A DNA stretch of 47,897 bases from Candidatus Fermentibacterota bacterium (GTDB lineage: Bacteria; JAFGKV01): the NCBI GenBank assembly GCA_030620115.1, contig JAUXFG010000006.1, positions 1 to 47,897 on the forward strand, read 5' to 3'. The first letter of the stretch is position 1. Each line of letters starts with the position of its first letter. The position numbers and the translations under genes are program-made. Of the stretch, positions 34,899 to 43,174 are shown piece by piece. The notes beneath the pieces are model-generated. The model saw nothing but the letters and a program-made list of their open reading frames with translations, did no database searches and was not told the origin of the DNA.

Positions 34899-35545
34899 CA
34901 GTCTCCGGCACCGCCCATGTAGGGCCGCTCGATGCCAAGAATTACCCGGATCGCCATAGAAGCCGCTCCCAGAGCCGCTCCGATCAGGATTCCCCGTTGC
35001 GCGGCCAGGTTCGGATTGTTCATGATCCACTCAGATATCTCGAGGCTGTGCGGGAGTATATACTGGCCGATGGGAACCCGACCAAGCATGACGATGACCG
35101 CGGCGATCATGAGAACCGCGGCCTCGACATTCTTTATCCTGAATGCCCGGAATGCCGCCGAAGCGATCATGAACGCCAGAAGGCTGAACATCGTAGCCTG
35201 CAGCGGCGTAAACGCATATGTGAACAGCCAATCAAAGGCCGGTCTATCTCCGATTACCGCTCCACTTTTGAGCATTGACTCGAATAAACCCAAAAAGGCC
35301 ATGAGCCCTAACGAGGTGAGGCTGACGATCGAATTCCTCCAGTCCTTCTGTTTTCTCTGGATCTTTTTCGTATGATGCTGCGCAAAACTCACCACACCCA
35401 ACACCAGGGCGAAAGCGGTGACAATGATCAGCAACTCATCCAGCTTCTCGTTCAAGTCCACCACGAGCGGATGACCAATGAAAAAGGCAACTACCACGAA
35501 GGCGCCGGTGAGAAAACAAAGGACTATCGGCACCTGACGTTTCAT
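34898..35545 (-). CDS. Multi-pass membrane protein (gene C)
   Basis: The 215-residue protein has about six membrane segments, for example VPIVLCFLTGAFVVVAFFIG, LLIIVTAFALVLGVVSFAQ, IVSLTSLGLMAFLGLFES, FSLLAFMIASAAF and VLMIAAVIVMLGRV. A cytosolic or periplasmic basic loop (HHTKKIQRKQKDWR) follows the second segment. No family is recognised. ATG 35545 lies five bases past the stop of gene D, with AGAGGT upstream. It is coupled to gene B by TGATG. Confidence 0.75.
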   Translation of the reverse strand: MKRQVPIVLCFLTGAFVVVAFFIGHPLVVDLNEKLDELLIIVTAFALVLGVVSFAQHHTKKIQRKQKDWRNSIVSLTSLGLMAFLGLFESMLKSGAVIGDRPAFDWLFTYAFTPLQATMFSLLAFMIASAAFRAFRIKNVEAAVLMIAAVIVMLGRVPIGQYILPHSLEISEWIMNNPNLAAQRGILIGAALGAASMAIRVILGIERPYMGGAGD

Positions 35546-35549
35546 GCTT

Positions 35550-36710
35550 CTACCTCTGCGCGAAGAAGTCGACGAACCCGTGCTGCCCAAACGAAGCCAG
35601 CACCACGCCTAGAAGAATGAGACCCACAAGTACTACTTTTGCGAGATCCTGACCTTTGATCGACCCCATCATCAGCGGTTCCTTGGAGAGATAAGCGCTG
35701 GCCGCATAGAGCTCCTCGCCAATAAGCGTGTAGTCGCAGGCAACCACAAAAAACGGGAGCTGCGCAAGCTCTGCAGTACCGGCCACCTGAATTGCTCCCG
35801 CGGCGTTGCCGGCCTCTGCCATGATGAGCGACTCGGCATAGAATGAGCCAATGAGGAAATTCGTGGCGGGCTTCTCCCGCGTCATGAGGCCTTGCACGGC
35901 CGCCGTAAAGGCGAACTGATCATAGGAGACATAGTTCACCATGTCCTCTTGGAAATAGTCAGGTCGGCCCGCCTTCAGATAGGCCTCTTTGACCACTTCC
36001 TTGGCAGTGGCCAAGACCAGGGGATCTTTGTTGGGAACCTCCAGATCGGTCCCATATGAGGCCGTCTTTTCAGCAACGTATCCCAAGATGGACATGGAGG
36101 CCACGGTTTGGATATTGTCCACCGACATGATGCCGGGAATATACAGTACTTTCCGTCCCATCTCAGTGGCCCGCCCAATCGCCTCATCAACCGCATCAAG
36201 GCCTGCGATCTTGCGGATGAAGAGACTGGCGCCGCGCTTTGCCATGAGAATGTAGCCAATTATCATAGCGGCGTAGAAAAGGAATAGGAGCAGCGCGTTC
36301 AGCCGTTCCCGCCGGAAGAATTGATACTCCTGCACTGCGTGGGGAGCCGTGGCCCGCACCGTAGCGGAAACCACATTGGAATCTGCCATCCTGACGCGGT
36401 AGAGGTACTCGACACCACTCTCCACGGTAGTATCGACAAAGCTCCTCGCACCTGCCTCTTGCGTGCTGAGTGGAAGAAAAATCGAATCATGGGATGCACG
36501 TTCGAGCATCACGGGAATGCCTTGCGACGGCTCCCATGCCAGCGCGATCCCCATGGGTTCTTGTGAGCTATCGGCCGCAAGGAAGAAATCATGGGAAGGA
36601 GGCGCCAGCGAGTCTGTCTGCGCGGAATCAGGATCAGCAAGAATCGGCTCTTGTGCTCCCGCAGCTCCGGTGAGGAGGACTATCAACAGGCAGAAAAGAG
36701 GTTTCTTCAT
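35550..36710 (-). CDS. DUF6754-like protein with N-terminal beta-sandwich (gene D)
   Basis: The 386-residue protein has a signal peptide (KPLFCLLIVLLTGAAGAQ), a beta-sandwich-like segment (about 30-120), a membrane span (LLLFLFYAAMIIGYILMA), a large cytosolic-side domain and a C-terminal membrane span. The large domain has VDNIQTVASMSILGYVA, SFYAESLIMAEAGNAAGAIQ and CDYTLIGEELYAASAYLS, which I associate with DUF6754, an uncharacterised family; this name is from memory and should be checked by HMM search. ATG 36710 with GAGGG eight bases upstream is preferred over ATG 36725. It is the first gene of the cluster, 178 bases downstream of rplI. Confidence 0.78.
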   Translation of the reverse strand: MKKPLFCLLIVLLTGAAGAQEPILADPDSAQTDSLAPPSHDFFLAADSSQEPMGIALAWEPSQGIPVMLERASHDSIFLPLSTQEAGARSFVDTTVESGVEYLYRVRMADSNVVSATVRATAPHAVQEYQFFRRERLNALLLFLFYAAMIIGYILMAKRGASLFIRKIAGLDAVDEAIGRATEMGRKVLYIPGIMSVDNIQTVASMSILGYVAEKTASYGTDLEVPNKDPLVLATAKEVVKEAYLKAGRPDYFQEDMVNYVSYDQFAFTAAVQGLMTREKPATNFLIGSFYAESLIMAEAGNAAGAIQVAGTAELAQLPFFVVACDYTLIGEELYAASAYLSKEPLMMGSIKGQDLAKVVLVGLILLGVVLASFGQHGFVDFFAQR

Positions 36711-36847
36711 TCGTAGCGCCCTCATGATGACTATTCTATGATGCATTAAGTGGACCAAGATGCGAGAGTCCACACCAATGTCAACACTGTTGTGCGATTA
36801 TGATCCGGTTTGCCCCTGGGCGGTCCCTCGAGCCTGGGCACAGACTT

Positions 36848-36889
36848 AGGGCTCGCGCAGAAATAATTTCACATTCTTGCGCGAACCCT
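36848..36889 (-). terminator. Hairpin after rplI
   Basis: AGGGCTCGCGCA (36848-36859) and TGCGCGAACCCT (36878-36889) pair over 12 bases with one G-T wobble. It starts at the rplI stop codon. There is no T-run, so termination may be partial, which would give the membrane cluster a share of the ribosomal transcript. Confidence 0.55.
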
Positions 36890-37332
36890 TACTCCTTCAC
36901 GACCCAGACTTTCACCTTGGCTGAAACCTCGGGGTGGAGCTTGATCTCAATGGTAAAAATCCCCAGAGAGTTCAAGGCTTCATCAAGAAGTATCTTCTTC
37001 TTATCGATATCGAATCCTCTCTCCTTCAGCAGCGCTGAGATGTCGCCCCTGGTCACACGCCCAAAAATGCGATCTTCTTCCCCAACCTTGACCCTCGCCG
37101 TGAGAGAAACACGTCGCAACTGATTGGACACATGTTGCGCCTCACGCTTGGCCTTGCTTTCCCGAAGTTTGGCCTGTTTCTCCTGTTCTACAAGGCGATG
37201 TTTCGCGGCTTCAGTAGCGGGGAGCGCATCTCCTCTCGGAATCAACAGATTTCGGGCATGCCCCACGGCGACGCGGACCACATCCCCACGCTTGCCAAGG
37301 GAGGGAACATCCCTCATGAGAATCAATTCCAT
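36889..37332 (-). CDS. rplI: Ribosomal protein L9
   Basis: L9 binds 23S rRNA near L1 and limits frame slippage. The 147-residue protein begins MELILMRDVPSLGKRGDVVRV with GHARNLLIPRG, then a long connecting helix (about 45-75) and the C-terminal domain ending VKVWVVKE. Full length. It is the last ribosomal gene of the rpsF-ssb-ssb-rplI unit, 18 bases after the second ssb. Confidence 0.97.
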   Translation of the reverse strand: MELILMRDVPSLGKRGDVVRVAVGHARNLLIPRGDALPATEAAKHRLVEQEKQAKLRESKAKREAQHVSNQLRRVSLTARVKVGEEDRIFGRVTRGDISALLKERGFDIDKKKILLDEALNSLGIFTIEIKLHPEVSAKVKVWVVKE

Positions 37333-37350
37333 GTTACTACTCCTCCGTCA

Positions 37351-37797
37351 TTAGAAGGGCATATCATCGTCGCCCTCAACCGCGTCAGCCCCAGCGTCAG
37401 CCCCATCTGTATCAGGAGTCGAAGGCGGAGCGCTATACTCCCTTTGCGCCTCCGGACGCGATAACATCTGAAACCTCTGCGCATGAATCTCGATGACACT
37501 ATGTCTCTGGCCGTCGGAGCTCTCCCAGGTACGCGAGTGCAGTCGTCCTTCCACAAGCACGGCGGTGCCCTTATGTAAGATCTCCGCGATCTTCTCCGCC
37601 AATTTCTGCCACGCTACCACCTTGAAAAAGCTGGTCTCCTCCCGATTCTCGCCGGATGAATCCCGAAAGCGGCGATTAACCGCGATACCAAACGTGGCAA
37701 CAGCGGCGCCTGAAGGCGTATACCGCATTTCCGGATCCCGAGTCAGTCGCCCGACGAACTGTACGAAATTCAGAGTTGGGAGTCTCAAATCAGCCAT
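37351..37797 (-). CDS. ssb: Single-stranded DNA-binding protein, copy 2
   Basis: The 148-residue protein has an OB fold (about residues 8-110) with LTRDPEMRYTPSG, VEGRLHSRTWE and KVVAWQKLAEK, a flexible linker and the acidic tip DDDMPF that docks partner proteins. It is 18 bases upstream of rplI, where rpsR is usually found. A second ssb of the same length precedes it by 95 bases. They are clearly diverged and probably do not arise from a recent duplication. Confidence 0.95.
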   Translation of the reverse strand: MADLRLPTLNFVQFVGRLTRDPEMRYTPSGAAVATFGIAVNRRFRDSSGENREETSFFKVVAWQKLAEKIAEILHKGTAVLVEGRLHSRTWESSDGQRHSVIEIHAQRFQMLSRPEAQREYSAPPSTPDTDGADAGADAVEGDDDMPF

Positions 37798-37892
37798 GCC
37801 TGCCCACTCCTCTCCTGTGCGTATTGTGTATTGATTGTCGTGCTTTCCCGCACTCCAATCTCGAGAAACATCGGGACATATTCCTCGTCCCT

Positions 37893-38339
37893 TCAGAATG
37901 GCAGATCGTCTACCAAGGCTTCGGCATCATCGCCGGAAGGAGTCTCCGGGGTGGTCCCACCATCGCTCGCCGGGAAGTCCTGACGAGGCTCTTCCGCCCT
38001 ATTCAAGAACTGAATGCGATATGCCCGTATCTCGACAATTGTCCGCCGCGTCCCATCATCGGTATCCCATGATCGACTCTGGAGCTCTCCCTCGATCAGG
38101 ACAGCACTCCCGCGATGAAGTCGCTCACCGACCAATTCCGCCAATCGCTGCCACGCAACCACGTTGATATAGCAAACATCCTCGCGCCTTTCGCCATCCT
38201 GGGAACGATACCATCGATTCGATGCAATCCTGAAATTCGCCACAGGTGTCCCCGACGCGGTGTACCTCAACTCTGGATCGCGGGTCAGATTGCCCGCCAT
38301 GAAAACCCGGTTCAGATCCGGCAGACGAAACTCAGACAT
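37893..38339 (-). CDS. ssb: Single-stranded DNA-binding protein, copy 1
   Basis: The 148-residue protein has the OB fold with LTRDPELRYTASGTPVANF and VVAWQRLAELVGERLHRGSAVLIEGEL, and the acidic tip VDDLPF. It lies 34 bases after rpsF, the classic place for ssb. Which of the two copies is the main replication protein cannot be decided from sequence; this one holds the classic position next to rpsF. Confidence 0.95.
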   Translation of the reverse strand: MSEFRLPDLNRVFMAGNLTRDPELRYTASGTPVANFRIASNRWYRSQDGERREDVCYINVVAWQRLAELVGERLHRGSAVLIEGELQSRSWDTDDGTRRTIVEIRAYRIQFLNRAEEPRQDFPASDGGTTPETPSGDDAEALVDDLPF

Positions 38340-38373
38340 CCCTCTTCCCTCCCTAATTCATGCATCGGAAATA

Positions 38374-38841
38374 CTACAATTCATGTGAGCTATCCGCATC
38401 GGCGCTCGCGTCTTCCGTCGGTGTTTCCTGTATCTCAACAAGAGACTCAGCCAGCAGATCCGGCTTCTCTGACGTCACCTCCCCAACATCTTCCATCTCC
38501 ACTTCATCCTCCGAAAGCCTGCTCAATGGGGAGAGTTCGCCCTCAGCTGACGGATTGCTGCGAGCAACGGTGAGATGGCGCAGGATGGGTTCCTGGAGCC
38601 CATAGTGCCGCTCGAGCTGTTCGACTATCTCCCCGGAGCCCTCGAACTCCACGAGATAATAGATACCCTCTTTCCGATGTTTGATCGAATAGGCGAGCTT
38701 CCGTCTTCCCCAATGCTCAACCTTCAAGATCTTCCCATCTTTTTTCTCTATCACTGTTTTTACACGAGAAAGGTGTTTCTCTGCTTCTTCCTCCTCAACG
38801 GAAGGTTCAACAACAAAAACCGTTTCATAATAATGAGGCAC
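38374..38841 (-). CDS. rpsF: Ribosomal protein S6 with acidic C-terminal extension
   Basis: S6 binds S18 on the 30S platform. The N-terminal 95 residues are normal (MPHYYETVFVVEPS, GRRKLAYSIKHRKEGIYYLVEFEGSG, LRHLTVAR). About 60 further residues are rich in Asp, Glu and Ser and end in DADSSHEL; such tails are seen in many S6 proteins. Start is GTG with AAGGAGGAG upstream. The binding partner gene rpsR is not in this cluster. Confidence 0.95.
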   Translation of the reverse strand: MPHYYETVFVVEPSVEEEEAEKHLSRVKTVIEKKDGKILKVEHWGRRKLAYSIKHRKEGIYYLVEFEGSGEIVEQLERHYGLQEPILRHLTVARSNPSAEGELSPLSRLSEDEVEMEDVGEVTSEKPDLLAESLVEIQETPTEDASADADSSHEL

Positions 38842-38889
38842 CCTAATCTCCTCCTTAGCCCGGGCTAGCGTTCGCGTTTGACACGGGAA

Positions 38890-40914
38890 CTACCTAACAA
38901 ACACTGGTGCAAAAACCAGAGCAACAACACACATCAATTTGATCAGAATGTTGATCGAAGGCCCAACCGTATCCTTCAAGGGATCTCCCACGGTGTCCCC
39001 CACCACCGCATTCCGATGAGCCTCAGATCCCTTCCCTCCGAAGTGGCCATCCTCGATGTACTTCTTGGCATTATCCATGGCTCCGCCTGAATTCGCGGTT
39101 TGAATCCCCAGCATCAATCCGGTCACGAGTGCCCCCACCAAGAGCGCTCCCAGACCCTCAGGGCCCAGCGGGGAAAATCCGGCAATCACGGGAGCCCCAA
39201 GCGCCAGGAAGCCAGGAAGCATCATGCCCTTGAGAGCGCCTGCGGTGCTGATATCCACGCATCGGGCATAATCCGGGCGTGCTTTTCCTTCCATCAATCC
39301 GGGTATCTCCCGAAATTGACGACGAACCTCATCAATCATCCTGTTGGCCGCATCGGAAACCGCACCAAAAAGAAGCGAAGAAAAGAAAAATGGAAGCATA
39401 CCGCCGATGAGCAAGCCTGCCATGACCTTGGGATCGGTCAGACTGACCTCCGAAGGAGCAATGCCCGCGGTCGTCATATACGCCGAGAGCAGTCCGATCG
39501 CGGCAAATGCGGCCGATCCGATGGCGAATCCCTTTCCTATGGCCGCCGTGGTGTTACCCACGGCATCGAGACCGTCGGTCACGTTGCGCACAGCTGGATC
39601 GAGATGCGCCATTTCCGCGATCCCCCCGGCGTTATCAGCGATGGGGCCATACGAGTCCACAGTCACCACCATGCCGGTGGTTGCCAGCATTCCCAATGCC
39701 GCCAATGCCACGCCATAGATCCCTGCCGCCTGGTGAGCCACAATCACTGCAGCGGCAAGCACAAGAACGGGAATCGCCGTGGACTTCATCCCAATGGCGA
39801 GCCCCTCCACTATGGTGACAGCCGCCCCTCCCTGGCTTTTCTCCGCCATCTTTCGCACTGGTGGATACTTGCTGCTTGTGAATAACTCACTCACGAAACC
39901 CACCACCATGCCCGAAACAAGGCCTGCAAGGATTGCCCAAAAAGGTCCCAGCACGCTATGATTCTGAAAGGGAATGCCCCACTTCCAGACAACGATGAAG
40001 CTCCCAATCGCCGTGAGCCCGGCACTGATATACGTCCCTGCCATGAGTGCGGCCTGCGGGTCCTTGCGGCCAATCCCCCGCACCACGAAAATACTGATGA
40101 TGGATGAGACTATCCCAATGGAAGCTATGCCGAGGGGGAGCCACATGAGGAATCCCGCCACTCTCGCCGTGGTGGCCAACACGGCTGCGATGGCCATGGA
40201 AGCGATGATCGACTCCACATAGGATTCCAACAAGTCAGCGCCAAGGCCTGCAACATCGCCTACATTGTCTCCCACATTATCGGCAATCACCGCAGGATTG
40301 CGCGGGTCATCTTCCGGGATACCGGCCTCGACCTTGCCCACAAGGTCTGCACCCATATCAGCACCTTTGGTGAAGATGCCTCCTCCGGAACGGGCGAACA
40401 ATGCAATGAGACTTGCGCCCATGGCATAGCCGGTTATGATCATAGCCTTCTCTTGCGTCACATCCCCACCGACGAACAAGAAAAGCACAAGACAGAGGCC
40501 GAGGAGAGCGAGCCCCACGACGCTGAGACCCATCACCGCCCCCCCCGAGACAGCTACATCAAGGGCCGGCTTGACACCGCTCTTGGCCGCCTGAGCGGTC
40601 CGCGCATTGGCGCGTGTGGCCACCCACATCCCGATGTATCCCGCAGCCCCCGACACAACGGCGCCGAGGACAAAACTGACAGCCGTCTCCCATCGAAGAA
40701 CCAACGCCAAGACTATGGCCACAGGCACCAAAACAAGAAAAACCGTTCGGTACTCCCTATCCAGAAATGCGGCGGCACCTTCCTGAATGGCTCTACTCAG
40801 TCTCCGCATCTCCTCATCACCCGGCGATTTCCTCAAGACTGATCGAGCCAAGACAATAACGGCCAAGAGCGCTGCCAGACTACTCACGAGGCTGATCAAC
40901 CAAACGCTATTCAA
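38890..40914 (-). CDS. hppA: Membrane-bound ion-pumping pyrophosphatase
   Basis: The enzyme couples pyrophosphate hydrolysis to pumping of H+ or Na+. The 674-residue protein has about 16 membrane segments and the signature [18 protein letters not shown] then [28 protein letters not shown] has Ala where the K+-independent enzymes have Lys, so a K+-dependent enzyme is indicated; K+-dependent members include both Na+ and H+ pumps. The start is TTG, overlapping the pth stop in TTGA. It is unusual to see it between pth and rpsF. Confidence 0.95.
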   Translation of the reverse strand: MNSVWLISLVSSLAALLAVIVLARSVLRKSPGDEEMRRLSRAIQEGAAAFLDREYRTVFLVLVPVAIVLALVLRWETAVSFVLGAVVSGAAGYIGMWVATRANARTAQAAKSGVKPALDVAVSGGAVMGLSVVGLALLGLCLVLFLFVGGDVTQEKAMIITGYAMGASLIALFARSGGGIFTKGADMGADLVGKVEAGIPEDDPRNPAVIADNVGDNVGDVAGLGADLLESYVESIIASMAIAAVLATTARVAGFLMWLPLGIASIGIVSSIISIFVVRGIGRKDPQAALMAGTYISAGLTAIGSFIVVWKWGIPFQNHSVLGPFWAILAGLVSGMVVGFVSELFTSSKYPPVRKMAEKSQGGAAVTIVEGLAIGMKSTAIPVLVLAAAVIVAHQAAGIYGVALAALGMLATTGMVVTVDSYGPIADNAGGIAEMAHLDPAVRNVTDGLDAVGNTTAAIGKGFAIGSAAFAAIGLLSAYMTTAGIAPSEVSLTDPKVMAGLLIGGMLPFFFSSLLFGAVSDAANRMIDEVRRQFREIPGLMEGKARPDYARCVDISTAGALKGMMLPGFLALGAPVIAGFSPLGPEGLGALLVGALVTGLMLGIQTANSGGAMDNAKKYIEDGHFGGKGSEAHRNAVVGDTVGDPLKDTVGPSINILIKLMCVVALVFAPVFVR

Positions 40915-41555
40915 TCCTCACCTCCAGGATGTGGGTCAGTCTCGCCCACGACACTTGCTCCTCCGCACTCAAGCGCAGGTTGGTTGTATTCGGTCATGGC
41001 CGCGGGAAGGCCATCTTCAATCACCATTCGGATAGCGTGAGCAGCCCTCTCTGCGGCACGCTCATACAAAGGAATCTCCGATGCTTCCAACGCCTCAAGT
41101 ACATAGTCACGGAGCTCTTCCCCTGGATGACGGCCGCTCCCCACGCCAATGCGAAGCCGGGGAAATCCCTGAGTTCCCAAAAAATCAATAATCGATTCCA
41201 ATCCTCGGTGCCCACCAGAGGAACCACCGGCTCGGAGCCTCAATCTTCCATCCAGCAGGGCCACATCGTCGCATACCACAAGAAGACGTTCGTACGCAAC
41301 GCGCCATCGGGCAATAGCGGCGTGCACCGGTGAACCACTCAGATTCATCCACGTTCGTGGCTTGGCAAGAATAGCCTCGGATCCGCCCAGAACAACCGTG
41401 GTCGAAAGCAGCTGTTTCCGCCGCATCCAGGGATCGGCACAGAGCAGCCTCGCCGCCCTATCCACCGCCCAATAGCCCAAATTGTGACGCGTCAGGTGGT
41501 ATTGTATGCCGGGGTTGCCAAGGCCGACCACCAACCACCTCCTGCGGGAGACCAA
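40911..41555 (-). CDS. pth: Peptidyl-tRNA hydrolase
   Basis: Pth frees tRNA from peptidyl-tRNA that drops off the ribosome. The 214-residue protein has VVGLGNPGIQYHLTRHNLGYW with the catalytic H24, KPRTWMNLSG and VCDDVALLDGRLRLR. Start is TTG 41555 behind GGGGGGAG. It follows rplY by 20 bases, the usual rplY-pth order. Its stop is shared with the TTG start of hppA. Confidence 0.95.
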   Translation of the reverse strand: MVSRRRWLVVGLGNPGIQYHLTRHNLGYWAVDRAARLLCADPWMRRKQLLSTTVVLGGSEAILAKPRTWMNLSGSPVHAAIARWRVAYERLLVVCDDVALLDGRLRLRAGGSSGGHRGLESIIDFLGTQGFPRLRIGVGSGRHPGEELRDYVLEALEASEIPLYERAAERAAHAIRMVIEDGLPAAMTEYNQPALECGGASVVGETDPHPGGED

Positions 41556-41575
41556 ATGAGCTCCCCCCGGGGCCG

Positions 41576-42208
41576 CTAGCTTGCGGCCTCATCAGAAGTC
41601 TCTGGTATGACCTCTTCCTCCGGCTCGGCCGGCTCCTCCTCCTCTTCGACTGCTCGTCCTATCGTGGCCACCGCCAATGAACCATCGGTGACGATGTCTC
41701 CTTCATCCCAGGTCACGTCAGCCACATGCAACGTTTCGCCGACACGAAGATTCGTTACATCAACGGTGATCGTCTCGGGTATCTTGCTTGGGACGCATTT
41801 GACAATGATCTTCCTGAGAAGTTGCTCAAGCCACCCGCCCTCATCCTTCACGCCCACGGGAATGCCGTCAAGAGAGAGCGGAACCTGTACCTCGATCTGT
41901 TCGCCGGCGAGCACCATTTGAAAGTCAACATGAAGGGCGGCGTCCGTCACTGGGTGAATCTGAACATCACGAACCAAAACTATCTCGTTCTTGCGGTCTG
42001 ATCCCTCCCAGGAGAGCTCCACGAGTCTGCCGATCCTCAGCCCGTCATGAACTGCCAGGCGCCAAGCCTTTTCCTCAAAAACCACACAAAGTGGGTCAGT
42101 GCTCCTACCATACATGATCCCCGGTATTTGGCCGGCCTGTCTCAGCTTGCGCGCTTCACCCTTACCTGAACCTTGTCTGCATACAACAGAGAGCGTTGTC
42201 TTATCCAT
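41576..42208 (-). CDS. rplY: Ribosomal protein L25 (general stress protein CTC type)
   Basis: The 210-residue protein has the 5S rRNA-binding L25 domain (about 1-95; GSGKGEARKLRQAGQIPGI, DVQIHPVTDAALHVDF) and the C-terminal CTC domain, ending in a Glu-rich tail (EEEEPAEPEEEVIPE). ATG is preceded by GAGGAA. It is the first gene of the long minus-strand run, with tRNA-Leu and tRNA-Ser upstream in the same direction. Confidence 0.96.
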   Translation of the reverse strand: MDKTTLSVVCRQGSGKGEARKLRQAGQIPGIMYGRSTDPLCVVFEEKAWRLAVHDGLRIGRLVELSWEGSDRKNEIVLVRDVQIHPVTDAALHVDFQMVLAGEQIEVQVPLSLDGIPVGVKDEGGWLEQLLRKIIVKCVPSKIPETITVDVTNLRVGETLHVADVTWDEGDIVTDGSLAVATIGRAVEEEEEPAEPEEEVIPETSDEAAS

Positions 42209-42399
42209 TCAAATTCCTCATTCCCTTGTCGCCCCTTTTATCCTGATTACTAAAGAATCCATAAGCACTGTGGGGGCGAAGAAAAACCGACGATTAGCCA
42301 CGTCAAGTTCAATCCGTGATCCCACCCAGGGGCCAATCAACATCAGTGCATCGTCCAATCACGGCCTGATTCGAGTATCGACCCTCGGGGTTGTCATTC

Positions 42400-42485
42400 T
42401 GGTACCGGGAGCGGGAGTCGAACCCGCATGGGCGCGGCCCGCAGGATTTTAAGTCCCGTGCGTCTACCAGTTCCGCCATCCCGGC
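42400..42485 (-). tRNA. tRNA-Leu (anticodon UAA)
   Basis: The minus strand folds into an 86-base cloverleaf including an encoded CCA. The acceptor starts GCCGGGA, the anticodon loop is CTTAAAA, the variable arm is long as in type II tRNAs, and the T arm has GGTTCGACTCC. Confidence 0.95.
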
Positions 42486-42555
42486 CCCATGTTGATCGCC
42501 ACGCGAGCAGCCTCCGAATAGAGCACGAAAGGGACCCATCAGGACCCCATGTGTG

Positions 42556-42646
42556 TGGCGGAGAGAGAGGGATTCGAACCCTCGGAGCCCTTCCGGGCTC
42601 ACGCGATTTCCAGTCGCGCCGATTCAACCAGCTCTCGCATCTCTCC
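42556..42646 (-). tRNA. tRNA-Ser (anticodon GGA)
   Basis: A 91-base cloverleaf with encoded CCA. The acceptor starts GGAGAGA, the anticodon loop is CTGGAAA, the long variable arm GCCCGGAAGGGC is typical of serine, and the T arm has GGTTCGAATCC. Confidence 0.95.
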
Positions 42647-42829
42647 GAATGATACGCATGGCGTGGAGCATTTAATCCCCCTGGGACCGATTGCGCAATA
42701 CCGAAACAGATCATCCCGCATTCCTCGCCTCGCACTGTCGTGATACTGTTAGTCCTGTGTATTCCTCGAGACTCAAACACATCCCCTCGGTAGGGCATCG
42801 GATTTGCCGTGCCTGCATGGGAAGCACTG

Positions 42830-42865
42830 AATACTCCACTAAATCCATGGATTTAGTGGAGTATT
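42830..42865. repeat. Perfect 36-base palindrome
   Basis: The 18 bases AATACTCCACTAAATCCA are followed at once by their exact reverse complement, with CCATGG at the centre and no loop. Such a long loop-free palindrome is rare in chromosomes. It could be a repeat core, a protein-binding site or a trace of an excised element. Confidence 0.9.
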
Positions 42866-42911
42866 TGAATTGTGGGAATGCGGGATTTCGCGATGACCAA
42901 CCCCTCCACCT

Positions 42912-42985
42912 GTCATTGCGAGAAGCACTGCGACGAAGCAATCTTATCCGCCATCTGAGATCGCCGCGCTACCGCTCGCGATGAC
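42912..42985. repeat. GTCATTGCGAGG palindromic repeat, copy 3
   Basis: This copy closely matches the copies at 21019 and 21108, including GAGATCGCCGCGCTACCGCT and CGCGATGAC at the end. It is preceded by the tail of another unit, so this locus held a tandem series that has decayed. Confidence 0.8.
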
Positions 42986-43047
42986 CAACCCCTCCACCTG
43001 TTATTCAACATCGAATGAGGGGAAAGGAGCTGATAGCTCATATTGGA

Positions 43048-43066
43048 CATGACAACACATGTCATG
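43048..43066. promoter_or_regulatory. Possible operator inverted repeat
   Basis: CATGACA-N5-TGTCATG lies about 110 bases before the deaminase start; a second inverted pair CCGCCT...AGGCGG lies at 43094-43112. Dyad size and place would suit a dimeric repressor. No regulator is linked in the window. Confidence 0.3.
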
Positions 43067-43174
43067 CATTTTGCGATTTACATTCGCGCTCTTCCGCCTT
43101 GAATTGAGGCGGGAGCCATTCTCCATCACTGACGGCACTGAGAAGACGCCTCACCTAAGAAAGGAGGCAACGCA

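Larger units (their letters stand above)
42647..43174. other. Repeat-bearing gap upstream of the deaminase gene
   Basis: This 528-base stretch has no supported gene. It holds the 36-base palindrome at 42830-42865, the end of one GTCATTGCGAGG unit (about 42889-42911), a full unit at 42912-42985, and two inverted repeats near the deaminase start (43048-43066; CCGCCT...AGGCGG at 43094-43112). Confidence 0.65.

Noticed and set aside
42711-42941. 76-codon minus-strand frame over the 36-base palindrome
   Set aside because: The same peptide (STKSMDLVEY) is read on both strands because the DNA is palindromic; this is a repeat and not a gene.
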